From the NCBI GenBank assembly GCA_002359215.1, contig DEMN01000012.1:419669-483668 (forward strand): a stretch of 64,000 nucleotides of DNA. Reading direction: 5' to 3'. This DNA is from Flavobacteriales bacterium UBA2669. GTDB lineage: Bacteria > Bacteroidota > Bacteroidia > Flavobacteriales_E > Vicingaceae. Numbering within the stretch: the first letter of the stretch is position 1; each line of letters opens with the position of its first letter. Of the stretch, positions 31,819 to 39,756 are shown piece by piece. Made by a program: the position numbers and the translations under genes. A model generated the notes under the pieces. It ran no database searches. It saw nothing but the letters and a program-made list of their open reading frames with translations, and was not told the DNA's origin.

Positions 31819-32220
31819 TTATAATAAAGTCTTTGGTGGTGGAGTAATTAAAAGAAAATATCCATGTTGAATTTCACCTGAATTGGTTGGTGAATGATGT
31901 TGGTTATTCTTTTTAGTATTCGCTTTTGAGTTTACATTTAACTGATTTACTTCAGTATATAAAACCTCGTTGTGTTGCTTATTGTTAGATATTGGCAGTA
32001 AAGGTTTTTTTTCTTCCTCAACATCAATTTTTTTAATTTCTTTAGCTAAATGACACTTTCCGTTACATTCAAGCTTCGGCTTTTCTTTATTGACACAAAA
32101 AAGTTCAGTAATTTCTGCTTTGTTAAGCAAATAGTTAATGGTAAAAATAGACTTAAGATTAGTGCTAAAAAGCAACACTAAACTCATAAAAACAGATAAT
32201 ATTACATTAAATACTTTCAT
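31819..32220 (-). CDS. Small CxGKC-motif protein of a Bacteroidota family without a name
   Basis: 133 aa. An N-terminal hydrophobic segment (VFNVILSVFMSLVLLFSTNL) is a signal or anchor. Then NYLLNKAEITELFCVNKEKP and LECNGKCHLAKEI, a conserved LC-x-NK-x-KP...C-x-GKC-x-L arrangement seen in many small Bacteroidota proteins encoded near metal-transport genes. The tail has a NNQHHSPTN His pair and ends in PPPKTLL. The three Cys plus His would suit copper or heme-iron binding. It leads the MbnP/di-heme peroxidase group, which supports a metal role (inference). No defined function known to me. Confidence 0.7.
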   Translation of the reverse strand: MKVFNVILSVFMSLVLLFSTNLKSIFTINYLLNKAEITELFCVNKEKPKLECNGKCHLAKEIKKIDVEEEKKPLLPISNNKQHNEVLYTEVNQLNVNSKANTKKNNQHHSPTNSGEIQHGYFLLITPPPKTLL

Positions 32221-32281
32221 TTATACTGACAAATGTAAGCTTATTTTTTCATTTTAAATATGATAATTCTCATGTAAACGA

Positions 32282-34846
32282 TTAATATTTGAATAACTTA
32301 TATACCAATGTATTTTTAAATGAAATTAAAGACACGAAATATACTCCAGATGAGAAATGAGTAGTATTTATGGTGTATATTTTTGCTGAAATGTTATTAT
32401 TGGAATAAACTAATTGTCCGTTACTATTTTTAATTATTATTGAGGAGATAGGTTCTTCAATTCCTTCAATAGTTAATTCATGTTGTACCGGGTTGGGGTA
32501 TATATTAAATTGATTATTGGCTATTTCATTTATTCCAACTATAGTAACATTAACGGTATCAGAATAATTTTGACAACCAACACTATCGGTAGCTACAGCA
32601 AAGTAATTCCCTACTGTTTGAGCGATCCAAATGGTATCGTTTGCGCCACTTATTGGATTGTTATTTACATACCATTGAACTGTATTAGTAGTTGAAATTA
32701 TAAGTGTATCATCACCAATATGGTTAATAATTGGTTTGGTTGGTATATTATGATGTGTAATTTGTATAGTATCAGAATAACCTTTACAGCCGCTTTGATT
32801 TGTAGCTTCTAAATAAACACTTGTGGTAGTATCTATATAAACATTGCTAGTGGTATCGCCATTAAACCATAAGTAAGATGAATAAAGAGGTGCGGTAATA
32901 TTAACACTATCTCCATCGCATACATAAGCATCATTTCCAAGTGAAAAATTAAAGTTGGAAGCTACTACGGTATTAAAACCATCTACTTTTCCGTTACCGT
33001 AATTAAAAGTAGGTGTTATTCCTGTAAAGCTGTCTTTTTTAGCATTAGTAATTATCATATTTTTAATTTCAGCCATAGAAGCATTTGGACATTTTTCAAA
33101 ATAAAGAGCAGCCACTCCTGCAACAGCAGGTGAAGCCATTGAAGTTCCATTTTTAAGCATGTGTTTTCCTCCTGGAGCAATCCACATATGGTTTACGGAG
33201 TTTGCTAAATAAAAATTAATGGTAGAATCAGGTACGCTGCTCATCATGTATCTGCCTGTTGCCGAAATATCTGGTTTTAAATAATTTCTACGGTTGGGAC
33301 CTAAGCTTGAGCCAATATCTATAGTTCCCGGAGTTCCAGCTGTGATTTGTATGGTAGAATCGTAGTCCATATAGGTTTTTCGATTTCTGTACGTACCTAC
33401 CGCAATGGTAATGGGTGAGCAAGTAAAGCTACTTACCATGGTTTGTAAAGTATCAGGAAGTTGATAATGAACAATATTAGGATATACGGTTGCTGATGGC
33501 AAACCTGTTCTAACCATTTCAGAAGTACTTAAAATACCATTGTTGGTCGACCAAATATCTAATTTACCAGAGCCGGTGGTCATTAAACTAAATAAATAAC
33601 TGTTGGAGTCGGGCTCTTCTATTTTTACTTGTAATAAATATTTATCACCTTGTAATTCTCCAAAAGTTTCTACAATAGCTAATGTATCCCCATTAGTGTT
33701 TAAGATAGTATCTGCAAAATTTCCGAGTCTGTTCTGAATGTTATGGAAGGGCGTTCTATTTCTTAAAGCAAAACTTCCTAAAGGAAGATTAACACCAAAA
33801 GCAAAATCTACATTGTTAAAATCGGCCGTGTCCGACCAAAGTTCATAAAACACTGCACCAGTTCCCAGCACACTTGAAGCATTGTATTTGAACCAAGTAA
33901 AAGTAGTGTCGCTGTTAATGTTGTGTTGTAAATGGAAAGGCAAAGCACCTGCATTTCCTGCGGCACTTACTAAAGCTCTACCATTTTTTGCTGTAATCAT
34001 ACTGTCAATTACTACTGCCTGAGCATCTGTTCCATCGTGCGAACCTCTGTAACTACCTAAACTAATGTTGATTACACAAGGCATGTTTAATGCATCGGCA
34101 ATGGTATAAATAAAGTGAATAGCATCAACAATAGCAGCTTCTTCAGAGGTGAAATCAATCCCAACAGCAATAATGTTAGCATCAGGAGCAACTCCTTTGT
34201 AATCGTTTACTGCATTTCCGTTTCCTGCTGCAATTCCTGAAACATGTGTACCATGGCCTTTATAAGCAAATGGGTCATGATGAGTACTAATTCCTAAATT
34301 AATATCGCTAGAATCCCAAACAGTTCCATAACCGTAAGCATTTCCATCAAAAGTTTTGGTTTGATCCCATAAAGATAAAATACGGGTGTTACCTAAGGTA
34401 TCCTGAAAATCGGGGTGGGTAATATCAATTCCAGTATCAATTAAACCAAACAAAACACCTTTTCCGGTATAAGTTTGTCGAAGTGGTGCAACGCCCGAAT
34501 GAGCATCAACAACATTATTGTTAATTAGCATGGTATCGTTAAGTAGTTGTATGTTTGGAGTAGTGTATTCAATATATTCAACAAAATTATTTTTAGCAAA
34601 GTCTTTAATTTCATTTACCGGTATTTTTACCTGAATAAAACCTTTGGCAGATAAACCGTAAGTAGCATTGTTTTGTTCTAGATAATTTTTTATTTCACCA
34701 ACATTTCCTTTTACAAATAAGGTTATAACTTGATTGTTGGGACTGTATTTTTTTATAGCAGCCTGTAAATCAAAGTTTATTTTCGATTGTTGTGCAAAAG
34801 CATTGCAAGAAAATACAAGTAATAAGAGAAAGGTGAAAAAACGCAT
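32282..34846 (-). CDS. Subtilisin-like (S8) serine protease with T9SS type A signal
   Basis: 854 aa. Signal peptide MRFFTFLLLLVFSCNAFAQ, then a propeptide-like region (to about 90). Catalytic Asp in FGLIDTGIDITHPDF, His in GHGTHVSGIAAGNG, and Ser in NGTSMASPAVAGVAALYFEK; the oxyanion Asn is in VSAAGNAG. Between the His and Ser regions lies a beta insertion typical of large Bacteroidota S8 proteases. The C-terminal ~80 residues are a type A sorting domain (FNIYPNPVQHELTIEG...GVYFVSLIS). It is secreted and probably degrades extracellular protein. Immediately upstream of the CxGKC gene, but 61 nt apart and probably unrelated in function. Confidence 0.93.
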   Translation of the reverse strand: MRFFTFLLLLVFSCNAFAQQSKINFDLQAAIKKYSPNNQVITLFVKGNVGEIKNYLEQNNATYGLSAKGFIQVKIPVNEIKDFAKNNFVEYIEYTTPNIQLLNDTMLINNNVVDAHSGVAPLRQTYTGKGVLFGLIDTGIDITHPDFQDTLGNTRILSLWDQTKTFDGNAYGYGTVWDSSDINLGISTHHDPFAYKGHGTHVSGIAAGNGNAVNDYKGVAPDANIIAVGIDFTSEEAAIVDAIHFIYTIADALNMPCVINISLGSYRGSHDGTDAQAVVIDSMITAKNGRALVSAAGNAGALPFHLQHNINSDTTFTWFKYNASSVLGTGAVFYELWSDTADFNNVDFAFGVNLPLGSFALRNRTPFHNIQNRLGNFADTILNTNGDTLAIVETFGELQGDKYLLQVKIEEPDSNSYLFSLMTTGSGKLDIWSTNNGILSTSEMVRTGLPSATVYPNIVHYQLPDTLQTMVSSFTCSPITIAVGTYRNRKTYMDYDSTIQITAGTPGTIDIGSSLGPNRRNYLKPDISATGRYMMSSVPDSTINFYLANSVNHMWIAPGGKHMLKNGTSMASPAVAGVAALYFEKCPNASMAEIKNMIITNAKKDSFTGITPTFNYGNGKVDGFNTVVASNFNFSLGNDAYVCDGDSVNITAPLYSSYLWFNGDTTSNVYIDTTTSVYLEATNQSGCKGYSDTIQITHHNIPTKPIINHIGDDTLIISTTNTVQWYVNNNPISGANDTIWIAQTVGNYFAVATDSVGCQNYSDTVNVTIVGINEIANNQFNIYPNPVQHELTIEGIEEPISSIIIKNSNGQLVYSNNNISAKIYTINTTHFSSGVYFVSLISFKNTLVYKLFKY

Positions 34847-34888
34847 AATTATAATTTATCTGGAAAGTAAAGTTAGTAAAATCTTGTC

Positions 34889-34896
34889 TAATTTTG
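34889..34896 (+). promoter_or_regulatory. -7 box of the TerC gene
   Basis: TAATTTTG, an exact TAnnTTTG match, 24 nt before the ATG at 34921. No clear -33. Confidence 0.45.
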
Positions 34897-34920
34897 GTTA
34901 AAATAAAATTTTAGCTCACT

Positions 34921-35628
34921 ATGGAAATTTTCTTACAGTTAGATACTTGGATAGCTTTATTAACCTTAACTTTTTTAGAGATTGTTTTGGGAATAGATAA
35001 CATTATTTTTATTTCTATAGTTGCCGGAAAATTACCTCAAGAAAAGCAAAGAAGTGCTCGTTTTGTTGGGTTAAGTTTAGCTTTAATTGTCAGAATTATA
35101 ATGCTTTTTGGGATAACTATTTTAATTGGATTAACCGAACCGGTAATTGAAGTGTATGAATTTAAACTGAGTTGGAGAGACATTATTTTGGTGATAGGAG
35201 GCTTGTTTTTAATTGCAAAAAGTACTTCGGAAATTCATCATAAAATTGCTCAAGATACAGAAGAAGGTAAGTCTAAAAACAAAATGATTACTTCTTTTAG
35301 CAGTGCTATTTTTCAAATTGTGATGCTGGATATTATTTTTTCTTTCGATTCTATTTTAACGGCTGTTGGACTTACTGATAAAATTATTTTAATGGTGATT
35401 GCAGTTATCATTTCTATTATTGTAATGATGATTTTTGCTAAAGCCATTAGCAATTTTATTAACAATCAACCCACTTTGCAAGTGTTGGCATTATCATTCT
35501 TAATTTTAATTGGTTTTATGTTGCTGATAGAAGGAGTACATTACGAAGTTCCTAAAGGTTATATTTATTTTGCAGTATTTTTCTCTTTAGTGGTAGAGCT
35601 TATCAATATGAAAGTAAGGAAGCGATAA
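34921..35628 (+). CDS. TerC-family membrane protein
   Basis: 235 aa, about seven membrane helices. Family motifs EIVLGIDNIIFISIVAGKLP near the N-terminus and MLDIIFSFDSILTAVGL in the second half, each carrying conserved Asp residues within the membrane. TerC proteins are linked to tellurite resistance and to manganese or other metal export that supports secreted metalloenzymes. Inner membrane. Single gene, divergent from the S8 protease. Confidence 0.92.
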   Translation: MEIFLQLDTWIALLTLTFLEIVLGIDNIIFISIVAGKLPQEKQRSARFVGLSLALIVRIIMLFGITILIGLTEPVIEVYEFKLSWRDIILVIGGLFLIAKSTSEIHHKIAQDTEEGKSKNKMITSFSSAIFQIVMLDIIFSFDSILTAVGLTDKIILMVIAVIISIIVMMIFAKAISNFINNQPTLQVLALSFLILIGFMLLIEGVHYEVPKGYIYFAVFFSLVVELINMKVRKR

Positions 35629-35757
35629 AAAGAGTTTAAAAATAGAGGAAAGAAACAAATTGAACTGCTAGTACATAACTTGTAAAAATAATCTTGTTTA
35701 AGCTTTATTTTTATAATAGAAAATGCTATTTTTAAGCTGACATTAAAATGTTTTTAA

Positions 35758-36780
35758 ATGAAACGTATTATTATTTGTGCTGATGGTACTTGGAATAAAC
35801 CCGAAGAAAATTTAGAAAAAGATTTTCCTACTAATGTATTAAAATTTTCTAGAGCTATAAAACCTGTGGATACTAATGGTGTTGCCCAAACTGTTTTTTA
35901 CGATTGGGGAATTGGTTCTTATCATAATAGCATTAAAGGAGGTGCTTTTGGAGCAGGATTAGATAAAAATATAATGGATGCTTACCGTTTTATTGTGCAT
36001 AATTATGATGTGGGCGATGAACTTTATTTCTTTGGTTTTAGCAGAGGAGCTTACACTGTTAGAAGTTTAGCCGGATTTATTAATAATTGCAGTATTCTAA
36101 AAAAACAATATGCCAATCATATTTACAAAGCATTTGAGTTGTATAAAAATCCTAACGAAAAACCCGATAGTGATTTTTCTGTAAATTTTAGAAAAAAGTT
36201 TGCTGTTGCTCCAAAAACACCTATTCATTTTGTGGGGGTTTGGGATACCGTTGGTGCGTTGGGATTACCAACGAGTATTTTTGGTTTTATAAAAGAAAAG
36301 AATCTTTTTTACGATAATAAAATAGGTGCTATTATTAAAACTGCGCGACATGCCTTATCTATAGATGAGCTAAGAAAAGATTTTGAACCTACCATTTGGA
36401 AGCAAGATTATGAGAAAAAAGTAGATTTAAAGCAGGTGTGGTTTGCAGGCGTACACTCAGACGTTGGGGGAAGCTACCCACCCGACAAAAATAAATTTAC
36501 GCTTAGCGATATTCCAATGTTGTGGATGAAAAAAGAGGCAGAATTAAAGCGATTAGAATTTCAGTCGCACATAGCAAATGTTAATATAAATCCATTAGCA
36601 GAGCAGAATAATGAGTTTAAAAAACACTATAAATTATTAGGAAAAAAAGAACGTAAAATTTTACCCGATACGTTTATTCATTACAGCGTTAAAGAGCGCT
36701 TTGAAGGCGATGCTAACTATCGACCTACTAATTTGTTAAAATATATTGGTCAGTATGGCTGGAATAATTTAACAGATTAG
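35758..36780 (+). CDS. DUF2235 alpha/beta-hydrolase-like protein
   Basis: 340 aa. Begins MKRIIICADGTWNKPEENLE, the family start, then TVFYDWGIGS, FFGFSRGAYTVRSLAGFI with the GFSRG nucleophile elbow, and FVGVWDTVGALG and WFAGVHSDVGGSY, the last two carrying the Asp and His of a likely Ser-Asp-His triad. The fold is that of Tle1-type phospholipases of type VI secretion, but this protein is free-standing with no immunity or secretion gene nearby. The substrate is unknown. Ends in TAG. Confidence 0.88.
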   Translation: MKRIIICADGTWNKPEENLEKDFPTNVLKFSRAIKPVDTNGVAQTVFYDWGIGSYHNSIKGGAFGAGLDKNIMDAYRFIVHNYDVGDELYFFGFSRGAYTVRSLAGFINNCSILKKQYANHIYKAFELYKNPNEKPDSDFSVNFRKKFAVAPKTPIHFVGVWDTVGALGLPTSIFGFIKEKNLFYDNKIGAIIKTARHALSIDELRKDFEPTIWKQDYEKKVDLKQVWFAGVHSDVGGSYPPDKNKFTLSDIPMLWMKKEAELKRLEFQSHIANVNINPLAEQNNEFKKHYKLLGKKERKILPDTFIHYSVKERFEGDANYRPTNLLKYIGQYGWNNLTD

Positions 36781-36864
36781 ATAAAAGCTATATAAAGTTT
36801 TGTACAGTAGCAGATTTTAAACTTAGGTCAATAAGTTTAAGCATTATTAACAATTTATGAAATG

Positions 36865-36885
36865 TATAATTCATTACGAATTATA
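36865..36885. promoter_or_regulatory. Inverted repeat upstream of the alpha/beta hydrolase gene (possible operator)
   Basis: TATAATTC (36865-36872), spacer ATTAC, GAATTATA (36878-36885): a perfect 8+8 dyad 34 nt before the hydrolase ATG. The symmetry and size suit a dimeric repressor. No regulator lies beside it, and AT-rich chance dyads are not rare. Confidence 0.3.
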
Positions 36886-36919
36886 TAACGTATCTCGAAC
36901 TTAAAAAATAAAAAATATT

Positions 36920-37747
36920 ATGAAAACAAGAACTAAAGGTTACAATTTAACTACCCCAGTAAATAATTTTCAATTATCTTATGATGATGTAGGTGAGGGG
37001 AGTATTCCAATCATCTTTTTGCATGGTTATCCTTTCGACAAAACGATGTGGTATAATCAGCTTGATTTTTTAAAATTTTCTTATCGTTTAATTTCTTGTG
37101 ATATCAGGGGATTTGGAAAGTCAACAGATGAGGAAACACCCTTAAGCATTGATTTGTTTACTGATGATTTGATACAATTTATGGATAAGTTAGGTATTGA
37201 TAAAGCAATTATTTGTGGATTATCTATGGGAGGATATATAGCCCTTAATGCAATAAACAGATTTCCTAATCGCTTTAAAGGATTAATTTTATGTGATACG
37301 CAATGTATTGCTGATACCCCTGAAGTAAAAGAAAAACGCTATAAAACCATAGAAGTAATAGAAGGTGGTGGGATAGCTAATTTTGCTGAAGGAATTATTG
37401 AAAGTGTTTTTCACAAAGATTCAATAGCAAATAAAAAGGAATTGGTTGGACAAGTGAGAAGTATTGTGCTTGCTAATTCGGAACATATCATCAAACAGGG
37501 ATTGGTAGCACTTGCTGAACGTTCAGAAACTTGTTCTATATTAAAAAAGATAAGTATTCCAACATTGATTATTTGCGGTAGAGAAGATGGAGTAACGCCA
37601 CTTGCTCAATCTGAAATGATGAATGAAACTATTAAAGGGTCAGAGCTAAAGGTTATTGATCATGCGGGGCATGTATCCAATCTGGAGCAACCTCACGATT
37701 TTAATCAACATGTTTTAGATTTTTTAGATCGTATTAATACGATCTAG
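36920..37747 (+). CDS. Alpha/beta-fold hydrolase
   Basis: 275 aa, no signal peptide. IPIIFLHGYPFDKTMWYNQL (HG oxyanion motif), CDIRGFGKST, ICGLSMGGYIAL with the Ser nucleophile in G-L-S-M-G, LIICGREDGVTPL with the triad Asp, and DHAGHVSNLEQP with the triad His. All parts of the triad are present. It resembles carboxylesterases or 3-oxoadipate enol-lactonase-like enzymes; the exact substrate cannot be told. Followed by its own terminator. Ends in TAG. Confidence 0.88.
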   Translation: MKTRTKGYNLTTPVNNFQLSYDDVGEGSIPIIFLHGYPFDKTMWYNQLDFLKFSYRLISCDIRGFGKSTDEETPLSIDLFTDDLIQFMDKLGIDKAIICGLSMGGYIALNAINRFPNRFKGLILCDTQCIADTPEVKEKRYKTIEVIEGGGIANFAEGIIESVFHKDSIANKKELVGQVRSIVLANSEHIIKQGLVALAERSETCSILKKISIPTLIICGREDGVTPLAQSEMMNETIKGSELKVIDHAGHVSNLEQPHDFNQHVLDFLDRINTI

Positions 37748-37770
37748 AAAAAGGCCTTTATCAAGGGCGA

Positions 37771-37805
37771 AAAAAGCCGAAAAGTTATTTATTTTCGGCT
37801 TTTTT
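37771..37805. terminator. Bidirectional terminator
   Basis: AAAAAGCCGAAAA (37771-37783) pairs with TTTTCGGCTTTTT around GTTATTTA. It lies between the convergent hydrolase and lipoprotein genes. Confidence 0.88.
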
Positions 37806-37822
37806 AGAGGAGTAAAATCAGT

Positions 37823-38713
37823 TTACTCTTCACTCAATTCTTTTACTTTTTCTGCCCATTGGTGTAAAACAAATTGCTGTGTTTCAAAATCATCTTTAAA
37901 AGGACCACAAACAATTTTTAATTCAGTTTGGTTGGTTTCTTCATCTCTTAAAAGAAGAAATTTTTCCACATAACCAATGTTGTCAATTAAATAATCATTT
38001 TGAATGTACCAACAGCCGTATAACTTATTGGCATATTCGCTTGTCATGTTTTTTAGACTAGTATAATTATAGTTGATGTTTGACTTGGTTTTCCAATCTT
38101 TATTTAAATAATCTTTGATGTCAAATAAGGGCTGTAACTTGCTTGTAAATTTTGATTGGGTCATTACTTCCCAAACTTTATTATCTGATGCATTGATGTT
38201 TATGTTGAAACTTACAAATTGAGCATTGGAAATAGTAGCCACTTCATTTTCAGAAATAAATGTTACTTCCTTATAGTGAGCACTTCCATTTCCTCCATTT
38301 AAATAACGAAAACCTATAATTGAATCTCCTTCTATTTCAATGGCTTGTATTATAATTACAACTTCTGTTTTTTTACTGTAATCATTATAAAATTTGGCAA
38401 GTTTTGGTAATTCAATATCCATGGCTTTTGCAGTAGGATATAGATTTCTGTCAACAAAAATCAATGATTTTTCACTTTTTGCTTCTTCTTCTGTTGGAAG
38501 CCTTCCGTTTATTACCGGAACATTTTTCCATTCTTTTAGATTTACCGCAGGAAATCCATTTAAGTTATCGGGACAATACCAACCACCATATTTATGTGTA
38601 GGATTCTGGGTAGTTTCCTCTTTTTGTTTTTCTTTTTCTTGGGCTGGCTGATTTTCAGCAGTTGAACATCCAACTATGGCTGTTAAGACAGTACTTATTA
38701 ATAATTTTTTCAT
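37823..38713 (-). CDS. Lipoprotein of unknown function
   Basis: 296 aa from the ATG at 38713, where MKKLLISTVLTAIVGCS gives a lipobox Cys; an in-frame ATG at 38749 would place 12 polar residues before the signal. After a charged linker (QEKEKQKEETTQ) comes KYGGWYCPDNLNGFPAVN. The region INASDNKVWEVMTQSKFTSK resembles the start of an SRPBCC/START-like domain. Cys pairs (WYCPDN and YGCWYI) are conserved-looking. Function unknown. It is divergent from the membrane-tethered regulator at 38855, and the shared 141-nt region holds phased repeats, so it may be that regulator's target. Confidence 0.72.
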   Translation of the reverse strand: MKKLLISTVLTAIVGCSTAENQPAQEKEKQKEETTQNPTHKYGGWYCPDNLNGFPAVNLKEWKNVPVINGRLPTEEEAKSEKSLIFVDRNLYPTAKAMDIELPKLAKFYNDYSKKTEVVIIIQAIEIEGDSIIGFRYLNGGNGSAHYKEVTFISENEVATISNAQFVSFNININASDNKVWEVMTQSKFTSKLQPLFDIKDYLNKDWKTKSNINYNYTSLKNMTSEYANKLYGCWYIQNDYLIDNIGYVEKFLLLRDEETNQTELKIVCGPFKDDFETQQFVLHQWAEKVKELSEE

Positions 38714-38775
38714 GAGATTATGTTTTTTGATTATTTGATAAAAGTACATCTGTACTGCCTTGGAGAGTGTTAAGA

Positions 38776-38813
38776 AATGTAAATTAATGTAAAATAAAAC
38801 TATTTAATGTATA
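38776..38813. promoter_or_regulatory. 10-bp-phased direct repeats (possible binding sites of the divergent regulator)
   Basis: AATGTAAA at 38776, AATGTAAA at 38786 and AATGTATA at 38806 fall in a 10-bp register with one unit skipped. PhoB/OmpR-type winged-helix domains bind tandem direct repeats about one helical turn apart. The repeats sit between the lipoprotein gene and the winged-helix gene. Confidence 0.5.
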
Positions 38814-38842
38814 GCTATTTTAATTTACACAACATTATCCAG

Positions 38843-38850
38843 TAGTTTTG
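38843..38850 (+). promoter_or_regulatory. -7 box directly before the regulator start codon
   Basis: TAGTTTTG, an exact TAnnTTTG match, ending 4 nt before the ATG at 38855. Transcription would start at or next to the ATG, which suggests a leaderless mRNA. Confidence 0.45.
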
Positions 38851-38854
38851 CAAT

Positions 38855-39727
38855 ATGCAATTAAGAAGAATAGGTAAATACATTGGAAGTTTTATGTTGA
38901 TAATCTTATTGGTGTCTTTTAAAGGAACTGATACTAATGAGAAAGAGAAGCATATTAAAGTAGCTCTAAGAATGATAGGAGATGAGTTTTTGCTTCAGGT
39001 TGGTGATAGTACTTCTCGTATTTTACCGATAGAAAAACATCAACAGAGGTATTTGATTCAATTTGAAAATGAACTTGGTTTTGAACCGGATTTGTTATCT
39101 ATAGCAGCTATAAAAATAGTAGAAGAGACAAAGGCACTGCATAATTTTATTCTTGAAACGGAGAAATGCTCTACCAACGAAGTGGTGCATAGTTTTGAAA
39201 TTAGCAGTAAAAAAGATGAAAGTATGATTCCATGTAAAGCTCGTCCATTACCTAAAGATTGCTATAAAGTTTATGTTACTATTATAGAGGAAGGGGTTTC
39301 ACCCGTTTTGGATCAGAAAAATTTAGCAGCAACTAATTTTTCATTTGTGTATATTATTGTTATTGGATTATTGCTGATAGGGGTAATATGGTATCAGAAA
39401 ATGAGAAAAAATAGGGCAAGTATAAATACAGATTGGATTCAAATAGGCGAATATCAATTTGATAAAAAGGGGATGAATCTTTTTTACAAAGAAAAAAGTG
39501 AAGAACTTTCGAGTAAAGAAGCTAGTTTGTTGGATTTACTTTACGTTAACCTTAATCAAACAGTAAGTCGTGAACATATTTTACAGGTAGTTTGGGGCGA
39601 TGAAGGAGATTACTTAGGCAGAACCTTGGATGTTTTTATTTCTAAATTACGAAAAAAATTAGATGCTGATTCCAATTTAAAAATTGTCAATATACGTGGA
39701 ATAGGATACCGAATGGTATTGAATTGA
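38855..39727 (+). CDS. Membrane-tethered winged-helix transcription regulator
   Basis: 290 aa. N-terminal signal/anchor (residues ~5-22), an extracytoplasmic domain of ~140 residues with three Cys (105, 127, 136), a single membrane helix (~163-180, FSFVYIIVIGLLLIGVIW), then a cytoplasmic OmpR/PhoB-type winged helix (~195-288: LSSKEASLLDLLYVNLNQTV, ILQVVWGDE, GRTLDVFISKLRKKL, and RGIGYRMVLN). There is no receiver domain or kinase, so it is a one-component sensor-regulator like ToxR but with the DNA-binding domain at the C-terminus. It probably senses an envelope signal and binds the repeats at 38776-38813. Confidence 0.82.
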   Translation: MQLRRIGKYIGSFMLIILLVSFKGTDTNEKEKHIKVALRMIGDEFLLQVGDSTSRILPIEKHQQRYLIQFENELGFEPDLLSIAAIKIVEETKALHNFILETEKCSTNEVVHSFEISSKKDESMIPCKARPLPKDCYKVYVTIIEEGVSPVLDQKNLAATNFSFVYIIVIGLLLIGVIWYQKMRKNRASINTDWIQIGEYQFDKKGMNLFYKEKSEELSSKEASLLDLLYVNLNQTVSREHILQVVWGDEGDYLGRTLDVFISKLRKKLDADSNLKIVNIRGIGYRMVLN

Positions 39728-39756
39728 GTAAGTTGGTACAACGGACTTCTCTTATT

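Noticed and set aside
34921..35628. TerC gene as part of a tellurite-resistance cluster
   Set aside because: It stands alone; no terA/B/D/Z genes are present, so a metal-homeostasis role is more likely.
35758..36780. DUF2235 protein as a type VI secretion phospholipase effector
   Set aside because: No immunity gene, VgrG, Hcp or other secretion gene is adjacent; only the fold supports it.
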